Assembly: GCA_040755395.1 (NCBI GenBank)
Contig: JBFMAX010000001.1
Span: forward strand, 547,086-611,085
Length of the DNA stretch: 64,000 bases
Source: Nitrospirota bacterium
GTDB lineage: Bacteria > Nitrospirota > Nitrospiria > Nitrospirales > Nitrospiraceae
Direction: 5' to 3'
Position numbers and translations under genes: made by a program
In this document: positions 26,095 through 35,018 of the stretch, piece by piece
Layout: every line of letters starts with the position of its first letter
How positions within the stretch are numbered: position 1 is the stretch's first letter
The notes under the pieces: generated by a model
Told to the model about the DNA's origin: nothing
What the model saw: the letters and a program-made list of their open reading frames with translations, nothing else
Database searches by the model: none

Positions 26095-26160
26095 ATCCCC
26101 TCTCACCCCTCATGCCTCCCCCCTTACCCTTTACCCCTTACTCCTCACCCCCTTGCCTCT
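26095..26160. repeat. CCCCTTACCC simple repeat
   Basis: Runs of CCCTTACCCTTTACCCCTTAC between truD and the ornithine cyclodeaminase gene. Nothing else is seen in 25955-26158. Confidence 0.55.
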
Positions 26161-27208
26161 AGCCTGTCTTCATCAACTCTCTTAAGACATTCGTGGCATA
26201 GGCGCCGGGCGGCAGCGCGAAAGAGAGGGTGAGATCGCCGTCCGTCAGCGACCACTCCGGATCCATCAGCTTGACCCGTAGCGGCCGGCGCTCGCCGCGG
26301 AACCCGCAGGCTTTCGCCGCCTCGACGAGCGCTTCCGGCGTCGTCCCTTCCGCCTCGACCACGGCCCGTTCGATGACGCCCGGTTCACCCGACGCCCAGG
26401 GCGCACGCGACCCGAAGAGCGGCCCGGTCGGGCTGATCTCAAAGCGATCCGCTCGGGGCTGCTCCGCCGCGGCGTCTTCGACCGGAAAACAGGCGCCGTT
26501 GTCGAGCTTCATCGCCCAGTCGCCCGCCATGACGTGATCGAGCCGATCGAGACGGCGGGCCAGCACCCGGTTGAAGAGATGGGATTGATAGGCGTGCAGA
26601 TACCACAGGCGCTTGGAGCGGCCCATCTTGGCCCGCCGCGCGACGTCAACCAACAGGGCGGCGCCCAGTTCGTGGTTGAGGCCGGCTTTGCCTTGTCGTT
26701 GCGGGCCGAAGTAATTCGGCACGCCGCGGCGCGACAGCTCTTCCAGCACCGACGGCACGGTCGTTTCGGCGTGAGGAAGGACGCCGCGGATGACGAGTCG
26801 AAAGCTGTTGCCCGCGTGATGTCCTGTCCGCAATCGATTCCGATGTCGGCCGAGCACCTCCACCGAGAGCACGTGTTCGTCCGGCTTGATTCGCGCAATC
26901 GACTCGGGCGTGACACCGTGGATCGAGACCATCTGGGTCGTGACGGCCCTGGCGTCTTTGAGCCCGGCCACGCCGATCGCCCGCGCTTTGACTCCGAGCA
27001 CGGAAGAGAAACGCAGAACAAGCTCGGGGGTAGAGAGGCCGCGTTTGGTCACCCGGAGATAGAGGTGCTCGCCTTCGCCGCACGGGAGATACAGCGGCCG
27101 TTCGTCGACGCGAAAATCTTCCGGCGCCGTCCGAATTCTCCCGCCGATTCCGGGGTACGCACTCGTCAGATAGGGCGAATCGCTCTGACTCTTGATGGTG
27201 CTCGTCAT
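26159..27208 (-). CDS. truD: tRNA pseudouridine(13) synthase TruD
   Basis: 349 residues. The catalytic aspartate lies in GLKDARAVTTQ (G-x-KD-x4-T), preceded by FRVDERPLY and followed by AGNSFRLVIRG, NYFGPQRQG and YLHAYQSHLFN. TruD turns uridine 13 of tRNA-Glu into pseudouridine. The length fits the family. The gene stands alone on the minus strand; its start overlaps the 5' flank of the divergent secreted-protein gene. The last residues run up to a C-rich repeat. Confidence 0.93.
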   Translation of the reverse strand: MTSTIKSQSDSPYLTSAYPGIGGRIRTAPEDFRVDERPLYLPCGEGEHLYLRVTKRGLSTPELVLRFSSVLGVKARAIGVAGLKDARAVTTQMVSIHGVTPESIARIKPDEHVLSVEVLGRHRNRLRTGHHAGNSFRLVIRGVLPHAETTVPSVLEELSRRGVPNYFGPQRQGKAGLNHELGAALLVDVARRAKMGRSKRLWYLHAYQSHLFNRVLARRLDRLDHVMAGDWAMKLDNGACFPVEDAAAEQPRADRFEISPTGPLFGSRAPWASGEPGVIERAVVEAEGTTPEALVEAAKACGFRGERRPLRVKLMDPEWSLTDGDLTLSFALPPGAYATNVLRELMKTG

Positions 27209-27332
27209 CTCTTCTCAACCGCGTGGAACCGATCGCGCCGGGGCGTTCCAGAAATTCCCTGCGAACATCGAGCGGCCCGGTGGTATACTCTGGGCAAGCC
27301 GTTCCATCTTCACCTCGAACCGCCTGACCCCC

Positions 27333-27989
27333 ATGTCCGGATCGCCGACGACCGCGCCCCGTTCAGCGTTCATCCTATCACTGGCGATGAGCCTCGGGAT
27401 ACTTTCTCTCGCCGCCCCTTCGGCCCGGGCTGAAGACGTGTTTGCCCTGTTCACCCAGCATATCCGGCGTCAGGTGACCATCGACAAGCAGGCCTTCGCC
27501 ATCGCCAGCACCTGCACCCAGTGGTTCTACCGGCGCGAGCGGCAGAAACCGCCTCCCTCTCCGGTGCAAGGCGTGGCCTGGCGGCGTGGTCCGCGGCCCG
27601 AGGCGGCCCGGACCGCCCGCGTGTTCTCGCCGGCCGATTGCGAGAGCCGCTATCCCGGGGGATTGGGATCCGTGCGGGAAGACTTCAGCCGCACCCAATC
27701 GTCTCTGTCGCTGAGCCTCACATTCTACGAATTCGCCCTGGTGGGCGACCGGGACGATGACGGGCACTACAACGCGACCGAACTCCAGGACGTGCTGCAA
27801 TCGCTCAAGCTCGCGTTCGATCCCTCGTCCACCGCGGCCGCGCACGCAGCGGCGCTCACGGCGATGTTCGATACGCTCCACAAGGCGGGCGGGATGGAAG
27901 GGCTCATGGCCGGCATGGGACTCCTCTATGAAAGCGGATATCGCCTCACCGCGTCCGATCAGGCCGCATTGAACCGGGTGATGGAATGA
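27333..27989 (+). CDS. secreted protein with EF-hand, unknown function
   Basis: 218 residues from ATG 27333 (or ATG 27387). A signal peptide ending PSARA is followed by helical sequence, a Pro/Arg-rich middle, and one clean EF-hand loop, DRDDDGHYNATE, with Asp at 1, 3, 5, Gly at 6 and Glu at 12. Calcium binding in the periplasm is thus likely. Two cysteines (TCTQW, ADCES) could form a disulfide. Its stop overlaps the ATG of the metallophosphoesterase gene by four bases, so the pair is translationally coupled and probably works together. I do not recognise a named family. Confidence 0.75.
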   Translation: MSGSPTTAPRSAFILSLAMSLGILSLAAPSARAEDVFALFTQHIRRQVTIDKQAFAIASTCTQWFYRRERQKPPPSPVQGVAWRRGPRPEAARTARVFSPADCESRYPGGLGSVREDFSRTQSSLSLSLTFYEFALVGDRDDDGHYNATELQDVLQSLKLAFDPSSTAAAHAAALTAMFDTLHKAGGMEGLMAGMGLLYESGYRLTASDQAALNRVME

Positions 27990-28843
27990 CCTCGCGATTG
28001 ATGCGCTGGCAAGAGCGGGCGCGGATGGTCATCGGGCATGTGGTCAGCCGCCCGTCCCACCATCTCTTTAACCTTGTTCCGCAGTGGGAAATCGGACTGG
28101 CCCAGGCGCAGGTCTCCCGGCTGCCTGTCCTCCATGGGCCTCTCGCCGGCCGGCGGGCCGTGCAGATCAGCGATCTTCACCTTGACCGCTATCGACCGCG
28201 TCACGACTCGATCGTCCGGACGATCGCCGGATTGCGTCCCGATTGGATCTTCATCACCGGCGATTTGCTGAATGTTCCGGACGGCCTTCCGCACCTCTTC
28301 CGCTTTCTGTGCCGACTCAGGGACCTGGCGCCCGTGTACATGACGCTGGGCAACCATGACCATTACAGCGGCGTCCCGGCCGACCGGTTCGCGGAACTCG
28401 CGGACCGGCACAAAATCTCGCTGCTGGTCAATCAGACCGCGTTTGTCGCCGCGGGGTCGGGGGAACTGGCCGTCGTCGGCGTGGACGACCCATCCTTGCA
28501 CCGGGCCGACCTGCAGTGCCTTCCTCCTCCGGTCGAGGGCCGCTTCATTCTGTTGTTGGCGCACGCGCCCAATATTCTGGATCAGCTCCGGCCTCATCAC
28601 CGGATCGACCTGGCGCTGTGCGGCCATAGCCACGGAGGACAGTGGCGGGTGCCGTTCGTGCCGCCGTTCTGGCTCCCACCGGGTTGCAACGGCCGCCTGC
28701 ATGGCGTGTACGTGCGCAACGGCCATCGCCTCTACGTCAATCGCGGCCTCGGCTGGTCGGTCCTGCCGGCCCGATGGAACTGTCCGCCCGAAATCCTCCT
28801 GCTCGAATGGACCGACCGGGAAGCAGGTCGAGGTCAAGGTTGA
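27986..28843 (+). CDS. calcineurin-like metallophosphoesterase (YaeI type)
   Basis: 285 residues with all dinuclear-metal motifs: DLHLD, GDLLN, GNHDH, HAPN and GHSHGGQ. Two metal ions, often Mn or Fe/Zn, would activate water to split a phosphoester. The N-terminal 35 residues may bind the membrane, as in the YaeI/YkuE group that acts on lipid phosphates, but no clear helix is present. The ATGA overlap with the EF-hand gene indicates one operon. Substrate unknown. Confidence 0.88.
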   Translation: MTSRLMRWQERARMVIGHVVSRPSHHLFNLVPQWEIGLAQAQVSRLPVLHGPLAGRRAVQISDLHLDRYRPRHDSIVRTIAGLRPDWIFITGDLLNVPDGLPHLFRFLCRLRDLAPVYMTLGNHDHYSGVPADRFAELADRHKISLLVNQTAFVAAGSGELAVVGVDDPSLHRADLQCLPPPVEGRFILLLAHAPNILDQLRPHHRIDLALCGHSHGGQWRVPFVPPFWLPPGCNGRLHGVYVRNGHRLYVNRGLGWSVLPARWNCPPEILLLEWTDREAGRGQG

Positions 28844-28844
28844 G

Positions 28845-29477
28845 TCAGCCCAGCCGCTCCCAGGCCTCCCGGGCCCGGCTTCGCACCGTCTGATCCCAGT
28901 CTTCTTTCATCACCTCGGCCAACTTGTCTCTGGCCTCGACGGCGCGCAGCCGTCCCAATCCCAGCGCCGCACAGCTCCGCACGTACGCATGGTCGTCCTC
29001 CAGCGCTTTGAGGAGCAGCGGGACCACCGACTTGTCCTGCAGGACGCCGAGATGGCTGGCCGCCATCCCTCTGATCTTATGCTGCTTGTCGCCGAGCGCC
29101 TTCTGCAGGGTGGTGGCGAACACTTCCTTCAACGCCGGAGCCACGGGCTCCAACCCTTCCAGCCGATAGTCATTGACCTCGACCAGCGCAAAGGCCAAGT
29201 CGAGGCGTTTGTCCGGCGAGGTCTCGCGCTGGAAGGCCGCCATGAGGCGTTCCCGCTCGCGCCGCCGGCGGCGCCGCCTCCGGATCGGGCGAATCGTCGC
29301 CCACAGGGCCGCCGCGGCGGCCAGCCCCAGCAGCGTGATGGGAACGGCCTGTTCGACCAGGAAGTCCTGCGTTTCGGGAGAAAGCCGCTTCCAGATCCAG
29401 ACGAGGGTGACGATCACTCCGACGACAATCAGGATCGCCGTCAGGTTCGCTTGGCCGGTTTGGCACCGCCGGATCAT
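28845..29477 (-). CDS. HEAT-repeat membrane protein
   Basis: 210 residues. Two membrane helices (about 11-29 and 46-63) come before a strongly basic stretch with seven to eight arginines (the positive-inside signal), so the C-terminal part is cytoplasmic. That part has HEAT repeats: KIRGMAASHLGVLQDKSVVPLLLKALEDDHAYVRSCAALGLGRL and a following unit. HEAT solenoids bind protein partners. No enzyme motif is seen and the partner is unknown. The stop faces the convergent phosphoesterase gene one base away. Confidence 0.75.
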   Translation of the reverse strand: MIRRCQTGQANLTAILIVVGVIVTLVWIWKRLSPETQDFLVEQAVPITLLGLAAAAALWATIRPIRRRRRRRRERERLMAAFQRETSPDKRLDLAFALVEVNDYRLEGLEPVAPALKEVFATTLQKALGDKQHKIRGMAASHLGVLQDKSVVPLLLKALEDDHAYVRSCAALGLGRLRAVEARDKLAEVMKEDWDQTVRSRAREAWERLG

Positions 29478-29546
29478 GACGCCGCATCATAGGAGGGCGC
29501 CTCGGATCGCGTCAACGCGCCGCGCCGGTCGCCCGTGCCGGTCAAC

Positions 29547-29575
29547 TTGACAATCATACTAACTAGAACTATCAT
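29547..29575 (+). promoter_or_regulatory. sigma-70 promoter and possible operator of the MarR gene
   Basis: TTGACA (29547), 17 bases, TATCAT (29570). Start of transcription falls near 29582, only four bases before the ATG at 29586, so the mRNA may be nearly leaderless. The direct repeat TGCCGGTCAAC (29534 and 29574) and the CTAACTAGAACTA spacer could be a self-binding site. Confidence 0.6.
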
Positions 29576-29585
29576 GCCGGTCAAC

Positions 29586-30041
29586 ATGGATCTTCCCGAT
29601 CTCAAAGACGATCCCTATCTCAAAGTGGTGCGCCCGCTGGTCGAAGCCTATCTGGCGTTTTGGCGGGCCGACAACCGCCATATCCGCTCCCTGCGGCTGA
29701 CGCCGTCCCAATTCGACGTGATCGCCACGCTCGGCGACACGGACGGCATGACCTGCTCGGAGCTCAGCGAGGCCACCTTGACCACCAAAGGCACGCTGAC
29801 CGGCGTCCTCGACCGGCTGGCGGCGAAAGGGTTGATCAGAAGAGACGACGTCGCCGGCGATCGCCGCTGCATCAAGATTCGGTTGACCGACAAGGGCGAT
29901 GCGCTGTTCCGGAAGACGTTCGCCGCCCATATCGCCTTTCTGCGCCCGTATTTCGAACGGGCCTTGACCCGCAAGGAAGCGGACCAATTGTGCACGCTGT
30001 TGTCGCGCATCAGAGACAGCTTTGAACAGGACCGGCGATGA
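29586..30041 (+). CDS. MarR-family transcription regulator
   Basis: 151 residues from ATG 29586 (in-frame starts exist at 29535 and 29574 but lie in the promoter). A winged helix is clear: LRLTPSQFDVIATLGD, MTCSELSEATLTTKGTLTGVLDRLAAKGLIRRDDVAGDRRCIKIRLTDKG, then a dimer helix. MarR dimers bind palindromes and let go on binding phenolics or on oxidation. There is no conserved cysteine, so a small ligand is more likely. It leads a run with a nitroreductase and an MBL hydrolase, which it probably controls together with itself. Confidence 0.9.
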   Translation: MDLPDLKDDPYLKVVRPLVEAYLAFWRADNRHIRSLRLTPSQFDVIATLGDTDGMTCSELSEATLTTKGTLTGVLDRLAAKGLIRRDDVAGDRRCIKIRLTDKGDALFRKTFAAHIAFLRPYFERALTRKEADQLCTLLSRIRDSFEQDRR

Positions 30042-30081
30042 GGCCCCGCCGGCCCATCGCCCTCTCGTCCGGGAGTCGATG

Positions 30082-30690
30082 ATGGAAAAACCTGCCGACA
30101 CCGCTCATCCGATCCACGACCTGCTGAAGCGCCGGTGGAGTCCGCGCGCGTTCTCCGACAAGCCGGTCGAACCGGAGACCTTGCGCAGTCTCTGGGAAGC
30201 CGCCCGTTGGGCGCCTTCCTGTTTCAATGAACAGCCCTGGTATTTCCTCGTCGCGACGAAGCAGGACCTGGCGGAATACGATCGGCTGCTGGCGTGTTTG
30301 AACGAGGGGAATGCCGCTTGGGCCGGGCGCGCGCCCGTGCTCATGGTGTCGGTCGCGCGGACGGCGTTTCAGGACGACGGCGAGCCGAACCGGCATGCGC
30401 TGCACGACGTCGGGCAGGCCGTCGCCAACCTGACCCTGCAGGCCACCGCGCTCGGCCTGTTCGTGCACCAGATGGCCGGTTTTTCTCCGGAGAAAGTCCG
30501 GCAGGCGTTCGCCGTGCCGGAGGGGTTCGAGCCCGTCGCCGCGATCGCGCTCGGCTATCCGGGCGATCCGACCGCGCTGCCCGAGAAGCTCCGGCAACGC
30601 GAACTGGCCCCGCGCAGCCGAAAGCCGCTGGCGGACTTTGTCTTTTCAGGGCGGTGGGGCCGCACGTCGCCGTTGGTATCGGGGTCCTGA
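30082..30690 (+). CDS. nitroreductase-family FMN oxidoreductase
   Basis: 202 residues from ATG 30082 (ATG 30079 is adjacent; GGGAG spacing favours the second). FMN-binding RRWSPRAFSDKPV at the N terminus, AARWAPSCFNEQPWYFLVA and GLFVHQMAGFS, then a final RxR region, fit the nitroreductase fold. Such dimers use NAD(P)H to reduce nitro groups or quinones. It follows a MarR regulator by about 40 bases and its TGA overlaps the ATG of the next gene, so the three form an operon, probably for handling aromatic or electrophilic stress. Confidence 0.88.
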   Translation: MEKPADTAHPIHDLLKRRWSPRAFSDKPVEPETLRSLWEAARWAPSCFNEQPWYFLVATKQDLAEYDRLLACLNEGNAAWAGRAPVLMVSVARTAFQDDGEPNRHALHDVGQAVANLTLQATALGLFVHQMAGFSPEKVRQAFAVPEGFEPVAAIALGYPGDPTALPEKLRQRELAPRSRKPLADFVFSGRWGRTSPLVSGS

Positions 30691-31442
30691 TGCGCCTGAC
30701 GATTCTCGGCAGCGGCACGAACGTCCACCCCAAACGGGCCGCCGCCGGCTATCTCGTGCGGACCGACCACACGCTGCTCCTCGATTTCGGTCCCCGTACC
30801 CTGGCAAACCTGATGAAGACCGGAGTCGATCGTCATCGGATCACGCACGTGCTGTTTTCCCATTTCCACGCCGACCACTTCTCGGACTTCATCACCTTCT
30901 TCTTCGACGCCGTGATCCACTCCAAGCTCGTCGCCCGTCGTCCCGACCTCACCATCATCGGACCGCGCGGCACCGGCCGATTGTTCCGCACGATCTTCGC
31001 GACGTTCCCAAGTTTCGACCCTCCGGGCTTTCGCGTCCGTATCCAGGAAGTCGCCGACCGCAGTTTTCTGATAGGGGAGACCCGCATTACCCCGGGCACC
31101 GTGCTCCACGTCCCCCGGCTCCATTGCGTCGGCTACCGCATCGAACACGGAGGCAGAACCCTGGCCTATTCCGGCGACTCCCAGTATTGCGAGAGTCTCG
31201 TCCGCCTCTGCCGTAAAGCCGACGTGGCGGTGCTCGATTGCTCCTTTCCCGCGAACCGGCCGGGACCGGGCCATATGCACGCCGGCGACTGCGGCCGGGT
31301 CGCCAGAGACGCAGGCCTCGATAGGCTGATTCTGTCGCACTTCTACCCGATCGCCGAACGATTCAACGTCAAGCGTCAGGCGGCGCGTCACTTTCGGGGG
31401 CCTATCCGGATGGGGAGGGATCTCTTGTCGGTGACGGTGTGA
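30690..31442 (+). CDS. MBL-fold hydrolase (RNase Z-like)
   Basis: 250 residues from ATG 30690, which shares a base with the stop of the nitroreductase. The metal site SHFHADHFSD (HxHxDH) is intact, with GSGTNVHPKRAA at the N terminus, YSGDSQYCE for the bridging Asp and a final LSHFYP. This subgroup resembles RNase Z and phosphodiesterase-type beta-lactamase-fold enzymes. The substrate is not clear; its operon with a MarR regulator and nitroreductase suggests a small molecule. Its 3' end overlaps the convergent SirB1-type gene by 41 bases. Confidence 0.87.
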   Translation: MRLTILGSGTNVHPKRAAAGYLVRTDHTLLLDFGPRTLANLMKTGVDRHRITHVLFSHFHADHFSDFITFFFDAVIHSKLVARRPDLTIIGPRGTGRLFRTIFATFPSFDPPGFRVRIQEVADRSFLIGETRITPGTVLHVPRLHCVGYRIEHGGRTLAYSGDSQYCESLVRLCRKADVAVLDCSFPANRPGPGHMHAGDCGRVARDAGLDRLILSHFYPIAERFNVKRQAARHFRGPIRMGRDLLSVTV

Positions 31443-32295
31443 AGGGAGGAGCCGGGTCGCACCCTATGATCTCCACGAAGCGGGACAGCCGGGCCTTCTT
31501 TACCGGGTCGTCGAGCTTGCTGTAGATCGCGAGCAGGTTTTTGAGCATCCGGATCAGCACGGCGCGCGGCTGACTCTTCTGCAGATACCGTTCGTCGAAC
31601 CCGTATCCGGCTTCGGTGAGAAAGCGCGCGCAGTTCCGTTCCGTCAGCAGCGCGCCCCCGTTGAAACAGTCCACGAACACCTTGTATCGGTCCGACTCGT
31701 ACTTGACGAGAAAGTGTCCCGGCATGCCGATGCCGTAAACCGGCAGTCCCAGGCGTTTGCCGATGAACAAATAGACGGCGGAGAGACTGATGGGGATGCC
31801 CGTCCGCCGATCCAGCACGCGGTTCAGATAACTGTTGTCGACCTCGTAGTAGTTCCTGGTGTTGCCCCGGAATCCCTGCTCCACGAACAAATAGCGGTTC
31901 AACGTCTTGACGGTCTCTTCGCCGGAGGCCCGAGGCCCGATGCGGTCGCGCACTTCCCCGGCCATCTCATCCAACTGGCGGGTATAGGTGCAGACATCCA
32001 GCGTCGGGTAGGCGTAACGCGCGATCAGGAACGCGCCGGCCTCCAGGTCGATCCGGTCCTCGGGCTGCGCGGTCCACTCCCGCAACTCGTCTTCCAGCCG
32101 CCGGCCCCGGATCTCTTCCAGAATCCGCGCGATCCGCTCAGCCATCTCCGGCTGTTCGATCTCGGCCTCCTGCAGCAGCGGCACGGCGGAGGGCCCGAGA
32201 TCGATCAGCTTGCCGCTGATCGTCTTGACGATCCGTTCGTCCTCGTCGGACAGCAGCCGGATCAGCGCCCGAATCTGGCTTTCGCCTATCGCCAT
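31402..32295 (-). CDS. SirB1-type transglutaminase-like protein
   Basis: 297 residues. N-terminal 70 residues form HEAT-like helices; the rest is the SirB1/transglutaminase-like domain with FRGNTRNYYEVDNSYLNRVLDRRTGIPISLSAVYLFIGKRLGLPVYGIGMPGHFLVKY. His of GMPGHF and Asp of FVDCFNGG fit two members of the triad. The usual cysteine position before the helix is not evident (ISLSAVY), which is common in this group, so it may be non-catalytic. Exact role unknown. Its start follows a short repeat (TCGTATCTCG) and its 3' end overlaps the MBL gene. Confidence 0.8.
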   Translation of the reverse strand: MAIGESQIRALIRLLSDEDERIVKTISGKLIDLGPSAVPLLQEAEIEQPEMAERIARILEEIRGRRLEDELREWTAQPEDRIDLEAGAFLIARYAYPTLDVCTYTRQLDEMAGEVRDRIGPRASGEETVKTLNRYLFVEQGFRGNTRNYYEVDNSYLNRVLDRRTGIPISLSAVYLFIGKRLGLPVYGIGMPGHFLVKYESDRYKVFVDCFNGGALLTERNCARFLTEAGYGFDERYLQKSQPRAVLIRMLKNLLAIYSKLDDPVKKARLSRFVEIIGCDPAPPFTPSPTRDPSPSG

Positions 32296-32449
32296 CGTGT
32301 GAGAGCGTATTTCGTATCTCGTAGATCGTATCTCGCCGGGGAACGGGGTAAGGGGTAAACGGGGTACTGTGATAAAACTCCTCCGGTCCTTCCAGTAGTA
32401 CGTTACCCCGGTATCCCGTTACCGCACTTTTCCGCGCTTCACGTCCGAA

Positions 32450-33229
32450 CTATCCCATCGCCTTCCGGAACGCGCGCGCGCCGCCGTACAAACACAGCGC
32501 GTCGAACACCGCCATGACGATAAGGACCATCGCGACCTTCGGCAGCGCCTCCGCCCAGCCGGACAGGATCAGGGGGCGCACCGCGTCGATGGCCCAGGTC
32601 ATCGGATTGAACCGCGCCAGGAAGCCCATCCAGGCGGGCATGGCCGACAGAGGCACGAGGGCGGAGCTCAGAAAAATCATCGGCAGCGAGAGAAAACCCA
32701 GGACGGAGAAGAAGTCGCCGTGACTTTTCACCGAGAAGGCCATTCCCAGCGAGATGGCCGTCAGTCCGACCCCGAACAACATGCCGATCAGCAGAATGAC
32801 CGCCACGCCGAGCAGACCGGTCGCCGGCCGGACCCCGAACAGATACGCGACGCCCAGGATCACGAGGACCTGCAGGGACGTGATCCCCATCACGAAGAGG
32901 AACCGGCTCAGGATCACGGAAGTCCGGTGGATGGGCGTGGACATGAGCCGTTCGAGGAACCCGTTCTCCTTGTCGAAGAGCAGATCGACGCCGCCGGCCA
33001 GTCCGTTGTTCAACACCGTCATCACCACCACGCCGGCGGCGAGGAAACTGATGTAGTTCGGCGCCTGCACCACCTGGGTGTCGGCCGCCCGCTGGAAGAG
33101 GTTGCCGAAGAAGATGAGCCAGAACAGCATGGGTTGGACGAGCGTGAACAACATGCTGAACTTCTCGCGGCTCAACCGCCGCACCCAGCGCATCGTCAGC
33201 GCACTGATTTCCTGCCAATAGGCTCGCAT
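32450..33229 (-). CDS. ABC-2 type exporter permease
   Basis: 259 residues with six membrane helices and the ABC-2 end motif region (PLSAMPAWMGFLARFNPMTWAIDAVRPLIL). The loop FDKENGFLERLMSTPIHRTSVILSRF is typical of the DrrB/NodJ group. It would form the membrane channel for the ATPase encoded upstream at 33355-34329. The two genes are parted by 125 bases of GAGGAATG-type repeat. The cargo (drug, lipid or polysaccharide) cannot be told. Confidence 0.88.
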   Translation of the reverse strand: MRAYWQEISALTMRWVRRLSREKFSMLFTLVQPMLFWLIFFGNLFQRAADTQVVQAPNYISFLAAGVVVMTVLNNGLAGGVDLLFDKENGFLERLMSTPIHRTSVILSRFLFVMGITSLQVLVILGVAYLFGVRPATGLLGVAVILLIGMLFGVGLTAISLGMAFSVKSHGDFFSVLGFLSLPMIFLSSALVPLSAMPAWMGFLARFNPMTWAIDAVRPLILSGWAEALPKVAMVLIVMAVFDALCLYGGARAFRKAMG

Positions 33230-33237
33230 AGCTTCGC

Positions 33238-33363
33238 CAATGAGGAATGAGAAATTAGAAATGAGGAATGGTCACGAAAACGGTCCAATTCCATTGATTG
33301 ACGGCTACTGAACAATTCCACATTTCACATTCCTCATTTCACATTCCTCATTCCTCATTCCTC
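33238..33363. repeat. GAGGAATG/CATTCCTC simple repeat
   Basis: Repeats of AATGAGGAATG in both directions fill the gap between the ABC ATPase and permease genes; the ATPase C terminus (GENEE) is read from it. Confidence 0.65.
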
Positions 33364-34329
33364 ATTTTCCCCAGGGAATTCTTCCCGAATCGCGTGGCCG
33401 GTGTGGGCGACGAACACGTCGTCCAGCCGCGGACGGTGATAGTCGATGAACTCCAGACCGCAGTTCAGCCGATTCGCGGCGTCGAGAATCGCCGGCAGGG
33501 CTTTCTCGGGAGACTCCACCCGGATATCGAGCCCCCTCGGCGTCGTGCTCACGGCCCGGATGGACGGCAACCCTTTCAAGGCGGCGGCCAACGGCTCGAT
33601 CCGGTCGGTCTCCTTCACCGTCAGCGAGACGATGTCGCCGCCCAGTCCGACTTTCAGTTCGGTCGGCGAGCCCAGCGCCTTGATCCGTCCGGCGTCGATG
33701 ATCGCCAGCCGGTCGCAGAGCTGATCGGCTTCGTCCAAATAGTTGGTCGTCATCACGACGGTCATGCCCCGCTCGCGGAGCCCGCGCACGTAGTCCCAGA
33801 TGCGCAGGCGGCTTTGCACATCCAGGCCCAGCGTAGGCTCGTCCAGAAAAAGGATCTTCGGATCCGGCAGCAGCCCGCAGGCGATGTCCAGTTTCCGCTT
33901 CATCCCGCCGGAATAGGTCTTGGCGACCCGGTCCGCGTGCCGCTCCAGTTCCACCAGCCTCAGCAGATCGTCGATCCGGCGCCGGGCTTCGTCTTTGGGC
34001 AGATGGTACAGATTGGCGAGGAGGTCCAGATGTTCGCGCCCCGTGAGGAATCGGTCGATCGCCCGTTCCTGCGGCACATATCCGATGAGCCGGCGCACCT
34101 GCTCCGGTTCGCGCGCCACGTCGTGGCCCAACACGACGGCGGACCCCGACGTCGGCCGCAGCAAGCCGATCAGAATCCGGAGCGTGGTGCTCTTTCCCGC
34201 GCCGTTGGGGCCCAGCAGACCGAAGATCTCGCCCTGAAAGACCTGAAAGGACAGGTCCTCGACGGCCTTCACGCCATCATGATAGGCTTTGCCCAGCCGG
34301 GACACCTCGATGGTGACCGCCCGTTCCAT
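33355..34329 (-). CDS. ABC exporter ATP-binding protein (DrrA type)
   Basis: 324 residues. Walker A GPNGAGKST, Q loop VPQE, signature YSGGMKRKLDIA, Walker B LFLDEPTLGLD and the switch His replaced by Asn in MTTNYLDEAD (most homologs have TTH). The C-terminal 90 residues form the extra domain of DrrA-type exporters (RLDDVFVAHTG). The H-loop change to Asn is worth note since that His aids ATP hydrolysis. It drives the permease at 32450. Its ATG overlaps the stop of the LON-domain gene by one base. Confidence 0.9.
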   Translation of the reverse strand: MERAVTIEVSRLGKAYHDGVKAVEDLSFQVFQGEIFGLLGPNGAGKSTTLRILIGLLRPTSGSAVVLGHDVAREPEQVRRLIGYVPQERAIDRFLTGREHLDLLANLYHLPKDEARRRIDDLLRLVELERHADRVAKTYSGGMKRKLDIACGLLPDPKILFLDEPTLGLDVQSRLRIWDYVRGLRERGMTVVMTTNYLDEADQLCDRLAIIDAGRIKALGSPTELKVGLGGDIVSLTVKETDRIEPLAAALKGLPSIRAVSTTPRGLDIRVESPEKALPAILDAANRLNCGLEFIDYHRPRLDDVFVAHTGHAIREEFPGENEE

Positions 34330-35018
34330 CAGCCCCAGCCCTTTGCTCCGTCCTGCTCGTGTACTTTGAACTGGATCAGGTCGATGAGCCGCCGAGCCTG
34401 TTGTTGAAGCGAGTCCGCTTCGAGGAGAAATTGTTTTTCGAGTGGAGTGCAGTCGAAGTGGGTCGAGAGGGTGTTCACGAGGATGTCATCGTTCACGTCC
34501 TCGCGGAAGAAGTTCTGCCAATGGGGATGATCCTCGTGGGCGTGAAGATAGTCCCCGAGCACCTTGATCAGATAGGCCCGCACCGCCGGATCGAGCGACG
34601 ACTTCGACGCCCGCGGTTTCAGCGCAATCGCCGCTTCGCGATAACTCTTATCGTGGAACTCCTGCCGCACCTCGTACCGTTCCAGACCCTGCAGCAGGAT
34701 GTTCGACCGGCCGTCCGGTAGGGGCTGGACGCTGACGAGACGACCGACGCACCCCATCTCGAAGATCGGAGGATCGCCGTAATAATTCGCTTCCCAGCCT
34801 TCCTTGAGCAATGCCATCCCGATGCACTGGCCTCCGGCGGCCGCGTCGGCGACCATTTGCCGATAGCGCGGTTCGAAGATGTGCAACGGCAGGTAGGTCT
34901 TGGGAAAGAAGACGACGTTGGGCAGCGCGAACACAGGGATGCGTTCCGGAATCCGGAACGACGCCGCCTTTTCGCGCGGGTCGCGGCCCTGATGATCGCG
35001 CTCTCGATCGGTTTGCAT
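34329..35018 (-). CDS. LON N-terminal (substrate-binding) domain protein
   Basis: 229 residues with only the N-terminal LON domain: IPVFALPNVVFFPKTYLPLHIFEPRYRQMV, GCVGRLVSVQPLPDGRSNILLQGLERYEV, and a helical C-terminal bundle. No AAA+ or peptidase domain follows, so it binds but does not cut protein. Such stand-alone proteins are common and resemble cereblon-type binders. It overlaps the ABC ATPase start, so it leads a three-gene operon with the exporter. The link in function is unclear. Confidence 0.85.
   Translation of the reverse strand: MQTDRERDHQGRDPREKAASFRIPERIPVFALPNVVFFPKTYLPLHIFEPRYRQMVADAAAGGQCIGMALLKEGWEANYYGDPPIFEMGCVGRLVSVQPLPDGRSNILLQGLERYEVRQEFHDKSYREAAIALKPRASKSSLDPAVRAYLIKVLGDYLHAHEDHPHWQNFFREDVNDDILVNTLSTHFDCTPLEKQFLLEADSLQQQARRLIDLIQFKVHEQDGAKGWG

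Noticed and set aside
29535..29585. Upstream starts for the MarR gene (GTG 29535, ATG 29574)
   Set aside because: They lie in or before the -10 box of a strong promoter, so they would not be on the mRNA.
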